Positions 1 to 8,479 of a stretch of DNA of 64,000 nt are shown here, one piece after another. The first letter of the stretch is position 1. Each line of letters starts with the position of its first letter. The stretch lies in NCBI GenBank assembly GCA_947503885.1, contig CANNFD010000003.1, forward strand, positions 124,001-188,000, in the 5' to 3' direction. Both the position numbers and the translations under genes were made by a program. This DNA is from an uncultured Olleya sp. GTDB lineage: Bacteria; Bacteroidota; Bacteroidia; Flavobacteriales; Flavobacteriaceae. Below the pieces are notes generated by a model. The model had not been told where the DNA came from, searched no databases, and was given only the letters and a program-made list of their open reading frames with translations.

Positions 1-1
1 T

Positions 2-70
2 AAAACCTTGATTGTTAATGATCCATTTAAACAAAACTGGGTGTTTAAAGTAAATATGACTAATTATTAG
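2..70 (+). CDS. C-terminal end of a protein cut by the window edge
   Basis: An open frame enters from the left edge and ends at a TAG at 68-70. The visible 22 residues finish NWVFKVNMTNY, a composition compatible with real coding sequence. It converges with the minus-strand DoxX-like gene, whose stop begins two bases further on, so the two genes meet tail to tail with no spacer. The part inside the window is too short for a family assignment, and the start lies outside it. Confidence 0.45.
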   Translation, partial: KTLIVNDPFKQNWVFKVNMTNY

Positions 71-71
71 A

Positions 72-467
72 CTATTTTAATAAGTATAGGGTAATAATTG
101 TCGGAATAAAATAAATAACAATCGTTTTTGCACCTTCATAATCTTTAGCTAAACGTTGTCCAAACAGTAATAAAAGTAAAGTGATAGCGCTAAAAATTGC
201 CGAATAAAAACCAAAGCTAGTGTTACTGTCTAGTATTAAAGTAAAAATTCCAACGATAGCCAATACACCAGCTATAACTTCTAAAATTAAAATAACACCA
301 AGATTTAAAGGTACCATATTAGCTATAAATGTTTTTGAAAAATGGCCTTTTAGCCATTCAATATTACCGTTCCAATCTAAAATTTTATCTATTCCAGATT
401 GTAAGAAAGTAATAGCTAAAAAGATTAGTAATATTATTTCTGTAATGTTATTTAATAGGTTGTTCAT
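72..467 (-). CDS. DoxX-like small integral membrane protein
   Basis: This 131-residue protein is almost entirely hydrophobic. Four membrane spans can be seen, at about residues 8-26, 52-76, 86-104 and 114-130. An early FLQSGIDKILDW stretch resembles the DoxX/SURF4-like pattern in which a polar Q-S-G-x-x-K motif follows the first helix. DoxX-type proteins sit in the inner membrane and several have been linked to thiol or quinone redox, but none of that can be shown here. The ATG at 465-467 is followed by a good hydrophobic start. The gene lies 44 bp downstream of the lipid kinase gene on the same strand and could share its transcript. Membrane nature is certain, the family probable, the function unknown. 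Confidence 0.6.
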   Translation of the reverse strand: MNNLLNNITEIILLIFLAITFLQSGIDKILDWNGNIEWLKGHFSKTFIANMVPLNLGVILILEVIAGVLAIVGIFTLILDSNTSFGFYSAIFSAITLLLLLFGQRLAKDYEGAKTIVIYFIPTIITLYLLK

Positions 468-511
468 TGTAGTAATTTTTATTCAAAGATATTAATATTA
501 ATGAGTCAATT

Positions 512-1420
512 TTAACAATAAAATTTAATTGCTTTAGGTATTATAAACACTTCAATTTCTCCAAAATTTATTTGTTCTCCGTCGGACTGAATTAAGGTGT
601 TAGTATTAATTAATGATAAGTCACTAGTTTTAAATGTTTCAACTTTTTTATGATTTACTATTTTACCATTAAATAATTCTAAAATGTTACTAATAAGGTC
701 CCATTTAGTAAACTTTGTAGCTATAGTAATGTCTAATAGTCCATCTTTTGGATCAGCTTCTTTAGTAAGTTTCATGCCTGAGCCTGTGTATTTACAAATC
801 CCTAATTGGATCATAAAACAAGATTTATAGATTTTATTCTGAGAATTAACAGTCATTTGCATATCAAAATACTTGAAGAGAAATAAACTTTTTAAAGCTC
901 CTAAAAGATAAGTTAGCTTTCCAAATGCCCTATTATTTTTAACAGTGTTTACAACCAAACCATCAAAGCCAATACCACAAAGATTAATAAAGTATTTTTT
1001 AGAATTGTCCTTTGTGTAATTAATGCAACCAACATCTTGTGTGTCTGTTTTACCATCAAGAATCGTTTGAAGAGCCTTATTTATGTTATTTGAAATGTTA
1101 TGGGTTTTAACCCAATCATTACCTGTTCCAATTGGTATAATGCCAAACGTTATGCTATGTGGACTAACAGTGTCTTGGCTAAATAAAGCATTGACAAACT
1201 TACTTAAAGTACCATCCCCGCCTATAATAATAAAATGCCTAAAGCCTTTATTAATAGCTTCTTTGGCTATTTTTATTTCATGATTAGAATGCTTTGTAAA
1301 TCGATACTCTGTATTGTGATGTAAGTTTAATTTAGGCTGTATTTTTTGCCAAACTTTTTTCCCTTTTCCATTGCCAGAAACAGGATTAATTATAACAAAA
1401 AAATTGTGTTTTGTTGTCAA
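512..1420 (-). CDS. YegS/DgkB-type diacylglycerol or lipid kinase
   Basis: The 302-residue protein carries the hallmarks of the diacylglycerol kinase catalytic domain. These are NPVSGNGKG at residues 12-20, the GGDGT nucleotide-binding motif at 67-71, and PIGTGND at 96-102. The C-terminal half is the usual beta-sandwich region and includes SDGEQ near the end, which matches the D-G-E motif of the family. Length is normal for bacterial YegS/DgkB/BmrU relatives, which phosphorylate lipids such as diacylglycerol or phosphatidylglycerol at the cytoplasmic membrane face. The exact lipid cannot be read from sequence. The start lies one base after the holB stop, so the two are almost certainly co-transcribed. 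Confidence 0.88.
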   Translation of the reverse strand: MTTKHNFFVIINPVSGNGKGKKVWQKIQPKLNLHHNTEYRFTKHSNHEIKIAKEAINKGFRHFIIIGGDGTLSKFVNALFSQDTVSPHSITFGIIPIGTGNDWVKTHNISNNINKALQTILDGKTDTQDVGCINYTKDNSKKYFINLCGIGFDGLVVNTVKNNRAFGKLTYLLGALKSLFLFKYFDMQMTVNSQNKIYKSCFMIQLGICKYTGSGMKLTKEADPKDGLLDITIATKFTKWDLISNILELFNGKIVNHKKVETFKTSDLSLINTNTLIQSDGEQINFGEIEVFIIPKAIKFYC

Positions 1421-1421
1421 T

Positions 1422-2576
1422 TTAGTCTTGTTTTGCGTGAAGCAATCGTGTTAACTTTATACTTAAATCAGTAAGAATAATTCTAGAATTTCCGTTACGC
1501 TCTATATGGTAGATAGCATCATTCAACTCGTTAGAAATATCCATAATATTGTTATTGTGGATAAATGGAGCAAATTTTGAGATATCAAAATTCTTGCTTT
1601 TAGTTTCAAAATACACTAGCTCTTCTGCACCATAATTTAAAAGCATAGCTTGTCTAAAAAAGTCTAAACAAAAGTTTAAAAATTGTTTCTGAGTCTCTCT
1701 TCCGGTTTTTGCAATATCATCACTCCAACCAATTAAATCGTGGATAGCAGCCTTGTTGCCTTTAGCTTTAAAAGCTGCACGAATCCAAAATATAAACCAT
1801 TGTTCAAATTGGTCGTCTTCACTATCATGATAAACTAAATCGCATGCTTTATTATAATTTCCATCTGCTTGATGGGCTATTTTAGTAGCAGTAGCTTCGT
1901 CAAGTTTAAATTGTTTGATAATACCTGCTTTGATATCGTCTTCCGCTAATGGTGGAAAATGTAAAGTTTGACATCGTGACCTAATAGTGTTAATTATTTG
2001 CTCTTCTTCTTCAGCTATAAGAATAAAAACGGTATTGTTTGGCGGTTCTTCAATAAGCTTAAGTAGTTTATTGGCAGCTTGAGTATTCATTTTTTCGGCC
2101 ATCCAAATCAACATAACCTTATAACCGCCTTCGTAAGATTTTAAACTTAATGCTTTAACAATATCTATAGCTTCGTCAACACCAATCTGTCCCTGTTTGT
2201 TATCTACACCAAGAAGTCTATACCAATCAAATAAATTACCATAAGGTTGTTCTTTTAAAAGCTGCCTCCATTCATCTAAAAAAGAAGAAGATACAGGATG
2301 TTTTTTAACCTTATCTGTTTTAGTAACAGGAAAAGCAAAATGTAAGTCTGGATGAGAAAAGCTATTAAACTTAAGGTTGCATGATTCATTTCCTCCTAAG
2401 TTTTCACCAGAGGTGTTTTTACACAAAATATACTGTGCATAGGCAATTGCCATAGGTAACGTTCCGGAACCTTCAGGTCCAATAAAAAGTTGGGCATGAG
2501 GGATACGTCCATTATCTGCACTTGTAGTTAAGTGTTTTTTAATATGATTTAATCCTAAAATTTCACTAAAAAGCAT
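1422..2576 (-). CDS. holB: DNA polymerase III subunit delta' (clamp loader)
   Basis: This 384-residue AAA+ clamp-loader subunit begins LFSEILGLNHIKKHL and has a degenerate P-loop (GPEGSGTL, 33-40), as expected for delta', which does not hydrolyse ATP. LLKLIEEPP (171-179) and the SRC motif (200-202) are the typical sensor and arginine-finger region of the RFC/DnaX family. The zinc module of many delta' proteins normally has four cysteines. Here only C52 and C66 remain in the expected stretch before HPDLHF, so zinc binding is doubtful. I believe that reduction is common in flavobacteria, so I do not call the gene broken. It acts in the replisome to load the beta clamp. It is the first gene of a minus-strand unit with the lipid kinase. 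Confidence 0.93.
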   Translation of the reverse strand: MLFSEILGLNHIKKHLTTSADNGRIPHAQLFIGPEGSGTLPMAIAYAQYILCKNTSGENLGGNESCNLKFNSFSHPDLHFAFPVTKTDKVKKHPVSSSFLDEWRQLLKEQPYGNLFDWYRLLGVDNKQGQIGVDEAIDIVKALSLKSYEGGYKVMLIWMAEKMNTQAANKLLKLIEEPPNNTVFILIAEEEEQIINTIRSRCQTLHFPPLAEDDIKAGIIKQFKLDEATATKIAHQADGNYNKACDLVYHDSEDDQFEQWFIFWIRAAFKAKGNKAAIHDLIGWSDDIAKTGRETQKQFLNFCLDFFRQAMLLNYGAEELVYFETKSKNFDISKFAPFIHNNNIMDISNELNDAIYHIERNGNSRIILTDLSIKLTRLLHAKQD

Positions 2577-2643
2577 AATACAAATATAGTTTTCCTATTA
2601 TATAAAAACTATTTTTATTAAAGATTGATTTTAGTAGTACAAA

Positions 2644-2674
2644 TTTAAAGTATGGCACTATTTGTATATATTTG
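2644..2674 (+). promoter_or_regulatory. Bacteroidetes-type promoter candidate for the secreted SPOR-like protein and pgk
   Basis: A perfect TAnnTTTG -7 box, TATATTTG, lies at 2667-2674. The near-match TTTA lies at 2644-2647, with 19 bases between them, the usual spacing. The start codon follows 30 bases later. The region lies between divergent holB and the secreted-protein gene. Confidence 0.5.
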
Positions 2675-2703
2675 AAGATTATTAACTGTTTTAATTTTTT
2701 TAA

Positions 2704-4278
2704 ATGAAAAGGTTATTAGGAATATTTTTTTTTATTATTGGTTATAGTCAAGCTTTTGCGCAAGAAGCAGCTCCAATAAATGACGTTTCCAACGGTGGTG
2801 TCGCGTTTAATTCGCAAAACGAATTTTATATTTTCGGAGACACAGCTGTTATAGGTAATAATATTTTAAGCGAAGATGATAAGGATGCTTTTAATAACCT
2901 ACAAGTCAATAACGATGATACTAAAATGCGTTATGTAGATATTGATAGTGATAAAGAGACTTTTAGCTCTAGTCAAGCCACATTAACTTTACCATCAGAT
3001 TTAAAAAAAATCGCTTATGCTGGACTGTATTGGTCTGCAACTTATGCCTACGAAAAAGGGACGCGTAAAGAGCAAAAAGGTAATTATGATTATAGAGGAA
3101 GTGGAGAGCGATCAACATTAATAAATCAGATTAAATTTAAACTGCCAAACCAAGAGTATCAAGACATAACAGGTCAGGTTATTTATGATGGTTCTACTAA
3201 TCCAACACATGCAATAAACTCGCCTTACGTGTGTTTTGCAGATGTTACTAAGTTGTTAAAAGAAGCCGAAAATAAGTCTGGAGATTATGTTGTAGCTAAT
3301 GTAAAAGCTACAGAAGGCTATTTATCTGGTGGTAGTGCTGCAGGTTGGATGTTATATGTCATATACCAGTCCCCAACAGACAACCCTAAATACATATCTA
3401 CATATCATGGTTTTGCCTTAATAAACAAAGAGGAACCACTAGATTTAAAATTTGAAAACTTTAAATCTGTAGAAATAGGAAACGTTAAAACTACAGTCGT
3501 ACTTTCTGCTCTAGAAGGTGATTCTGCTCTAGAAGGTGATAATTTTGAGATTATTAAACAAAAGGATGGTAGTTATCAAGCACTAAGTAATGGGGCTAGA
3601 TTTCAGCAAAACTTTTTTAATAGTTCAATAACAAATAATAGTATAAAAAATAGAAACAGACTACCAAATAGCGAGAACACCCTTGGTTTTGATATAGCTA
3701 AGTTGGATATTCCTAACTATAACAACGCTATAATTAGCAATAATACTAGTGAGACTACTTTAAGGTTTAAAACACAATCTGATAGATTTTACTTGTATTT
3801 TACAGCTTTTGAAACTGAAATAGCTCAAACATTTTTTGACGACATAGTTCAGGACAATAACCCTAATGCAAGCCAAACAGCAAGTGTGTCTCCAGAGATA
3901 GTAAGATCTCAGCCAGAATCTGATCCTAGCTATAACACAAAGCAAAAACGTAAACCTTATCGTTACACCCAAAAAGGGTTAAACTCTAAAGCTTTTAATT
4001 ATTTAAAAAACAAAAAATCTACGACTATTGCTGGAGTTGAGGGAGGATATTATGTCGTTACAGGTGTTTTTGCAGAATCTTTAAGAGCAGCAAAATGGAC
4101 TTCTAATTTAATTAAAGAAGGATATAAAGCTAATACATTTATAAATCCAAAAAACAGATGGAATTACGTGTATTTACTTAGAAGCGATACTCCGGATGAA
4201 GCCTTTAAATTAGCTGAAAAATTAAAAGTAAATTACAAATACAGAGATGCTTGGGTGTTAAAAGCCAATTTAGATTAA
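2704..4278 (+). CDS. Secreted protein with adhesin-like N-terminal region and SPOR-like C-terminus
   Basis: The 524-residue product starts with a clear Sec signal peptide (MKRLLGIFFFIIGYSQAFAQ, cleavage near residue 20). A long beta-rich region (about 25-390) resembles the head found on large flavobacterial surface proteins; I recognise it only by resemblance. After a basic linker (KQKRKPYRYTQK) the last ~90 residues read as a SPOR-like fold, with GGYYVVTGVFAESLRAAKW, a central NRWNYVYLLRS and a final YRDAWVLKANLD. SPOR domains bind denuded peptidoglycan, so the protein may sit in the periplasm or be anchored to the wall. pgk follows 20 bases downstream and is probably in the same operon. An in-frame 18-bp tandem duplication (SALEGD twice) lies inside the gene. 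Function is unknown. Confidence 0.72.
   Translation: MKRLLGIFFFIIGYSQAFAQEAAPINDVSNGGVAFNSQNEFYIFGDTAVIGNNILSEDDKDAFNNLQVNNDDTKMRYVDIDSDKETFSSSQATLTLPSDLKKIAYAGLYWSATYAYEKGTRKEQKGNYDYRGSGERSTLINQIKFKLPNQEYQDITGQVIYDGSTNPTHAINSPYVCFADVTKLLKEAENKSGDYVVANVKATEGYLSGGSAAGWMLYVIYQSPTDNPKYISTYHGFALINKEEPLDLKFENFKSVEIGNVKTTVVLSALEGDSALEGDNFEIIKQKDGSYQALSNGARFQQNFFNSSITNNSIKNRNRLPNSENTLGFDIAKLDIPNYNNAIISNNTSETTLRFKTQSDRFYLYFTAFETEIAQTFFDDIVQDNNPNASQTASVSPEIVRSQPESDPSYNTKQKRKPYRYTQKGLNSKAFNYLKNKKSTTIAGVEGGYYVVTGVFAESLRAAKWTSNLIKEGYKANTFINPKNRWNYVYLLRSDTPDEAFKLAEKLKVNYKYRDAWVLKANLD
3505..3540 (+). repeat. Perfect 18-bp tandem duplication inside a coding region
   Basis: Two identical 18-base units, 3505-3522 and 3523-3540, abut exactly and encode the hexapeptide SALEGD twice in frame. 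The absence of any base difference between copies suggests a recent slippage or duplication event. Confidence 0.95.
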
Positions 4279-4297
4279 ACATATATATTATAATTAA

Positions 4298-5485
4298 ATG
4301 AGGACATTAAACGATTTCAATTTTAAAAATAAAAAAGCATTAATACGTGTAGATTTTAACGTCCCATTAGATGCGGATTTTAATGTTACAGATACAACTA
4401 GGATACAAGCTGCAAAGCCAACAATTATAAAAATTCTTGAAGATGGTGGTAGCTGTATTTTGATGTCGCATTTAGGAAGACCTAAAGGTGTTCAAGATCA
4501 GTTTTCTTTGAAGCACATTGTTAGTAAAGTTGAAGACATTATAGGTGTAGAAACACAATTTGTAGCTGATTGCATCGGAGAAGATTCCGTGACCGCAGCT
4601 GCTAATCTAGAACCAGGAAAAATATTAATTTTAGAAAATTTAAGGTTTCATGAAGAGGAAACTAATGGAGACCACGCTTTCGCGGAAAAGCTAGCCAAAC
4701 TTGGAGACATTTATGTCAACGATGCATTTGGAACAGCACATAGGGCACACGCATCAACAACCATAATTGCTCAGTTTTTCCCAGAAAAAAAATGCTTTGG
4801 TTACCTGTTAGAACAAGAAATTAAAAGTATTGACAAAGTAATGAAAACTGGCGAAAAACCAGTTTTAGCAGTACTTGGAGGGGCAAAAGTGTCTTCAAAA
4901 ATTACAATAATTGAAAATATTTTAGATAAAGTAGACCACTTAATTATTGGTGGAGGTATGACTTTTACATTTATCAAAGCACAAGGCGGTAATGTTGGAG
5001 ACTCAATATGCGAAGACGACAAAATGGACTTAGCTTTAGAGATACTTAAACAAGCAAAAGCTAAAAATGTACAAGTCCACTTACCTGTAGATGTAATAGC
5101 AGCAAATGCTTTTAGTAATGATGCCGATACACAAGTTGTAGATGTTACAAATATACCTGACGGATGGCAAGGTTTAGACGCAGGACCAAAATCCATAGCG
5201 TTAAATCATGATGTTGTTATGCAATCTAAAACCATACTTTGGAATGGGCCTTTAGGAGTATTTGAAATGGAAAATTTTGCAAAAGGTACTATTGAGTTAG
5301 GAAACTCTATAGTAGAAGCTACAAAAAATGGAGCCTTTTCTCTTGTAGGTGGAGGTGACTCTGTCGCAGCAGTAAAACAATTTGGGTTTGAAGACAAAGT
5401 AAGTTATGTAAGTACTGGTGGTGGTGCAATGCTTGAAAGCTTAGAAGGAAAAACATTACCAGGTATTGCAGCTATTTTAGAGTAA
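4298..5485 (+). CDS. pgk: Phosphoglycerate kinase
   Basis: This 395-residue protein is the glycolytic enzyme that transfers the acyl phosphate of 1,3-bisphosphoglycerate to ADP in the cytoplasm. Clear signatures are [14 protein letters not shown] near the N-terminus (RVDFNVP motif), SHLGRPKG for the substrate side, and LGGAKVSSK followed by the nucleotide-side [15 protein letters not shown] and GGGDSVAA. Length and motif order are normal. It starts 20 bases after the secreted SPOR-like protein and is followed, 40 bases on, by the lytic transglycosylase, so the three may form a transcription unit. No internal defects are visible. Confidence 0.98.
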   Translation: MRTLNDFNFKNKKALIRVDFNVPLDADFNVTDTTRIQAAKPTIIKILEDGGSCILMSHLGRPKGVQDQFSLKHIVSKVEDIIGVETQFVADCIGEDSVTAAANLEPGKILILENLRFHEEETNGDHAFAEKLAKLGDIYVNDAFGTAHRAHASTTIIAQFFPEKKCFGYLLEQEIKSIDKVMKTGEKPVLAVLGGAKVSSKITIIENILDKVDHLIIGGGMTFTFIKAQGGNVGDSICEDDKMDLALEILKQAKAKNVQVHLPVDVIAANAFSNDADTQVVDVTNIPDGWQGLDAGPKSIALNHDVVMQSKTILWNGPLGVFEMENFAKGTIELGNSIVEATKNGAFSLVGGGDSVAAVKQFGFEDKVSYVSTGGGAMLESLEGKTLPGIAAILE

Positions 5486-5524
5486 TACAATACTCTAAAA
5501 TTTTAGAAACTAAATAATACACAC

Positions 5525-7114
5525 ATGTATCAAGTTAAAACATATATTGCTTTTATTGCTGTGTTTTTTGGATTAACCTTTGGTTGGTCTCAAGAGACTA
5601 CCCAAAAACAAAATAGGCTAACCCAAGACCAATTAGTAGAAGGGGAAGATTACGTAATTGATACCATAATTGACGGTCAAGCTTATTTTAAAAAATCTAT
5701 AAAAGCCCTAGAAGAGGTAGACTTATCTAAAGCTTTAGAAGACGATCATTTTGCTGCAGATATTGACAAAAAATGGTTAGAAGAGCTTTATAGCAATACC
5801 TTGTTTGATACAATTTACAGAGACGTTTCTGGATTAAAATATGATGCAGTTTATTATCCAGAATTAACTACAGATACTTTAAAAGCAAGGTTAGCACGGT
5901 TAAATGCTAGAACACCTTTTAATGTCGAGTATAATCCAGGTTTGGAAAGTGTAATTAAATCGTTTTTAAAAAATAGACACCATTCTTTTGAGCGCTTAAT
6001 GGGGCTAAGTAACTATTACTTTCCAATGTTTGAGCGCGAGTTGGATAACTACGACATCCCTTTAGAGATGAAATACCTAGCAATCGTAGAATCTGCTTTA
6101 AAACCACGTGCACGCTCTAGAGTTGGTGCAACAGGATTATGGCAATTTATGTTTGCAACAGGTAAAGAGTATGGATTAGACGTAAGTAGTTATGTGGATG
6201 AGCGTAGCGACCCAATAAAATCGACCATAGCAGCTTCAAAATATTTATCTAAACTATATAAGTTGTTTGGGGATTGGGATTTGGCTTTAGCAGCCTATAA
6301 CTCTGGACCAGGTAATGTAAGTAAAGCTATCAGACGTTCTGGTGGTTATAAAAATTATTGGAATATTCGTCAAAATTTACCACGTGAAACCGCAGGTTAT
6401 GTCCCTGCTTTTTTAGCTACTATGTATATTTTTGAATATGCTAAGGAGCATGGATTTGTGCAACACAGACCAGAGTTTCATTTAATAGAAACAGATACCA
6501 TCCATGTTAAACAAATGATTACTTTAGACCAAGTGTCAGAGTATACAGGTGTTGAGATTGAAACACTTCAGTTTTTAAATCCTGCTTACAAACTGGATGT
6601 TATTCCTTTTATAGAAGGAAAAAATTATACATTGCGGTTACCTAGAAATATTATTGGTGCATTTGTAAACAATGAAGATCAATTATATGCACATGCTAAA
6701 GCAGAATTTGATTCGCGTGAAAAACCATTACCTAAGTTTCAAAATTCTGATACTAAAACACGATATAGAGTAAAGCAAGGGGATTATTTAGGGAAAATTG
6801 CTAGGAAATTTGGAGTTAGAGTCAGCCAAATTAAACAATGGAATGGTTTACGAAACAATAATTTAAAAATTGGACAACGACTAACCATTTATCCTCGAAA
6901 CGGAGTACCGGTAAGTCGATCAAACGCTTCAACATCAACTAAAAAAAACACTAAACCAGTAAACGGAACAACCTATACTGTACAACAAGGTGACAGCTTA
7001 TGGAGTATCTCTCAAAAATTTTCAGGAGTTTCTGTTCAAAACATTATAGATTGGAACGATATTAGTGGTACTAAACTAAAACCCGGAATGAAACTAATAG
7101 TTTCAAAAGGGTAG
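5525..7114 (+). CDS. MltD-like membrane-bound lytic murein transglycosylase with LysM repeats
   Basis: The 529-residue protein has a signal peptide (residues 1-22), an SLT catalytic domain at about 165-305 and two clear LysM domains at 414-457 and 483-528. The catalytic glutamate is E189 in AIVESALKP. It is followed by GATGLWQFM and by the AAYNSGPGN motif, all standard for family 1 lytic transglycosylases. A weaker LysM-like stretch lies around 330-375. The enzyme should cleave the MurNAc-GlcNAc bond of peptidoglycan in the periplasm, forming 1,6-anhydro ends, with the LysM modules holding it on the wall. It has no visible lipobox, unlike E. coli MltD. The DUF4837 lipoprotein gene begins 26 bases downstream. 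Confidence 0.93.
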   Translation: MYQVKTYIAFIAVFFGLTFGWSQETTQKQNRLTQDQLVEGEDYVIDTIIDGQAYFKKSIKALEEVDLSKALEDDHFAADIDKKWLEELYSNTLFDTIYRDVSGLKYDAVYYPELTTDTLKARLARLNARTPFNVEYNPGLESVIKSFLKNRHHSFERLMGLSNYYFPMFERELDNYDIPLEMKYLAIVESALKPRARSRVGATGLWQFMFATGKEYGLDVSSYVDERSDPIKSTIAASKYLSKLYKLFGDWDLALAAYNSGPGNVSKAIRRSGGYKNYWNIRQNLPRETAGYVPAFLATMYIFEYAKEHGFVQHRPEFHLIETDTIHVKQMITLDQVSEYTGVEIETLQFLNPAYKLDVIPFIEGKNYTLRLPRNIIGAFVNNEDQLYAHAKAEFDSREKPLPKFQNSDTKTRYRVKQGDYLGKIARKFGVRVSQIKQWNGLRNNNLKIGQRLTIYPRNGVPVSRSNASTSTKKNTKPVNGTTYTVQQGDSLWSISQKFSGVSVQNIIDWNDISGTKLKPGMKLIVSKG

Positions 7115-7139
7115 TAAACCGTTTAAATAGCATAATAGA

Positions 7140-8117
7140 ATGAAAAAATTAGCTGTATTAATTGTATTAGTGTGCACCATTTTTGCGTGTAACGAAGGAA
7201 ATAAACAAAACCAACGTATTATACCTAAATCTTCAGGTAACTTATACAATGTTAGCGTTGTAGTGGATAATGAGTTATGGAAAAGTAATGTTGGCGATGT
7301 CATAAGAGATATATTAACAACAATAGTTTCTGGATTACCACAAGACGAACCAATGTTTGATATTAATCAAATTCCGCCTCAAGTATTTTCAGGTTTTGCA
7401 GCAAAAAACAGAACGGTTTTAAAAATTGAACAAGGCGATGATTCTGGGATTAAAATAGCAACTGATGCATTTGCCCAACCTCAAAAAGTAATCGTAGTTA
7501 CTGGACAAAATGATTTTCAAATAATAGAGGTTTTAAAGGCTAATAAAGCTAAAATATTAGACACTTTTAAAAATCAAGAATTAGAAGCACGTCAAGCTTT
7601 AACTAACAAGTCACTTCACGTTAATAATAATATCGAAAAACAATTAGGGATTTCAATCAAGTTTCCTTCGGTATATAGAATTGCAGAAGAAGACGAAGGT
7701 TTTTTCTGGGTTAGAAAAAACTTAACTACAGGGACTAATAATTTTATGGTATATCAAATTCCGTTAGACGGTATTGACAAAGATGGGGACATCATTCAGC
7801 AGATTATAAAAATTAGAGATAGTGTAGGTAAAAAATATATTCCTGGACCAATTGAAGACTCATACATGAAAACCGAGGAAGCTTATACACCGTTTTTGTT
7901 TACTACAATAATAGATAACAAACCAACGTATGAAGTAAGAAGCACTTGGGATATTGAAGGGACTTTTAATGCAGGTCCATTTTTAAACTTCATGGTTGAA
8001 GACAAGATTAATAATCGTTACGTAGTTATAGAAGGGTTTACGTTTGCACCTTCAGTAAACAAACGTGATTATGTTTTTGAGCTAGAATCTATAATTAAAT
8101 CCTTAAAGATTAACTAA
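7140..8117 (+). CDS. DUF4837-family lipoprotein
   Basis: This 325-residue protein has a lipoprotein signal, with a short basic start, a hydrophobic stretch and FACN, placing the lipidated cysteine at residue 17. The rest matches my recollection of DUF4837, a family of uncharacterised Bacteroidetes proteins: QRIIPKSSGNLYNVSVVVD at the front, and a later TGTNNFMVYQIPLD region and IEGFTFAPS motif. No catalytic residues can be assigned. It follows the lytic transglycosylase gene closely and ends just before a strong terminator, so a cell-envelope role is plausible from context only. The family call is from memory and the function is unknown. Confidence 0.78.
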   Translation: MKKLAVLIVLVCTIFACNEGNKQNQRIIPKSSGNLYNVSVVVDNELWKSNVGDVIRDILTTIVSGLPQDEPMFDINQIPPQVFSGFAAKNRTVLKIEQGDDSGIKIATDAFAQPQKVIVVTGQNDFQIIEVLKANKAKILDTFKNQELEARQALTNKSLHVNNNIEKQLGISIKFPSVYRIAEEDEGFFWVRKNLTTGTNNFMVYQIPLDGIDKDGDIIQQIIKIRDSVGKKYIPGPIEDSYMKTEEAYTPFLFTTIIDNKPTYEVRSTWDIEGTFNAGPFLNFMVEDKINNRYVVIEGFTFAPSVNKRDYVFELESIIKSLKIN

Positions 8118-8133
8118 CTTAATTACAATCCAT

Positions 8134-8166
8134 AAAAAAAACCAATGCTTTGCATTGGTTTTTTTT
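8134..8166. terminator. Rho-independent terminator, bidirectional
   Basis: AACCAATGC / GCATTGGTT pairs around a three-base loop, with an A-run on one side and a T-run on the other. It separates the plus-strand DUF4837 gene from the convergent minus-strand tatA and can serve both. Confidence 0.92.
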
Positions 8167-8183
8167 ATAACATAAAGTAATAA

Positions 8184-8363
8184 TTACTTTTTATTCTCTG
8201 TTTCTTCTTCTTTGCTTGCGTCCTTAAACTCTTTAATTCCGCTACCTAATCCACGCATTAATTCTGGAATTTTCTTTCCTCCAAAAAGTAGTAATACTAA
8301 AACGACTACTATTGCAATTTGCCAAGGTCCTATAGCACCTAAAAATATACTTGCTGAAATCAT
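8184..8363 (-). CDS. tatA: Sec-independent translocase subunit TatA
   Basis: A 59-residue gene. Its translation begins MISASIFLGAIGPWQIAIVV, continues with a hydrophobic helix to about residue 25, then the FGGKKIPELMRGLGSGIKEF hinge and amphipathic helix. The GP before the helix, the FGGKKIPEL hinge and the acidic, lysine-rich tail are the TatA/TatE signature. TatA oligomerises in the inner membrane to pass folded, twin-arginine proteins. The gene is alone on its strand: it lies between a terminator and the divergent M23 peptidase, and no tatC or tatB is nearby. The ATG at 8361-8363 is preceded, reading the minus strand, by a TAnnTTTG box. Confidence 0.93.
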   Translation of the reverse strand: MISASIFLGAIGPWQIAIVVVLVLLLFGGKKIPELMRGLGSGIKEFKDASKEEETENKK

Positions 8364-8381
8364 AATTTAAAATTTAGACCA

Positions 8382-8389
8382 CAAAGTTA
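8382..8389 (-). promoter_or_regulatory. -7 box candidate for tatA
   Basis: On the minus strand the box reads TAACTTTG, a perfect TAnnTTTG match, ending 18 bases before the tatA start. No convincing TTTG is present at -33. Confidence 0.4.
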
Positions 8390-8463
8390 ATAATTAAACT
8401 TTAATAATAACGTTAAAACACTAACTTTAGCATATGCTTAAAGAGCAAGCACAAATTTTTATT

Positions 8464-8471
8464 TACTTTTG
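8464..8471 (+). promoter_or_regulatory. -7 box candidate for the M23 peptidase
   Basis: TACTTTTG matches TAnnTTTG exactly and ends eight bases before the ATG. If used, the transcript would be leaderless or nearly so. No clear -33 element. Confidence 0.33.
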
Positions 8472-8479
8472 TTTTTAAT

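Noticed and set aside
220-495. A 91-codon plus-strand open frame opposite the DoxX-like gene.
   Set aside because: It is the antisense of a clear membrane protein and has no features of its own.
1422-2576. holB considered as damaged because the P-loop and zinc cysteines are degenerate.
   Set aside because: Delta' does not need ATP hydrolysis, all other motifs and length are normal, and reduced cysteines appear usual in this lineage.
4801-5196. A 131-codon minus-strand open frame inside pgk.
   Set aside because: pgk is unmistakable on the plus strand; the antisense translation is rich in S, C and P without any motif.
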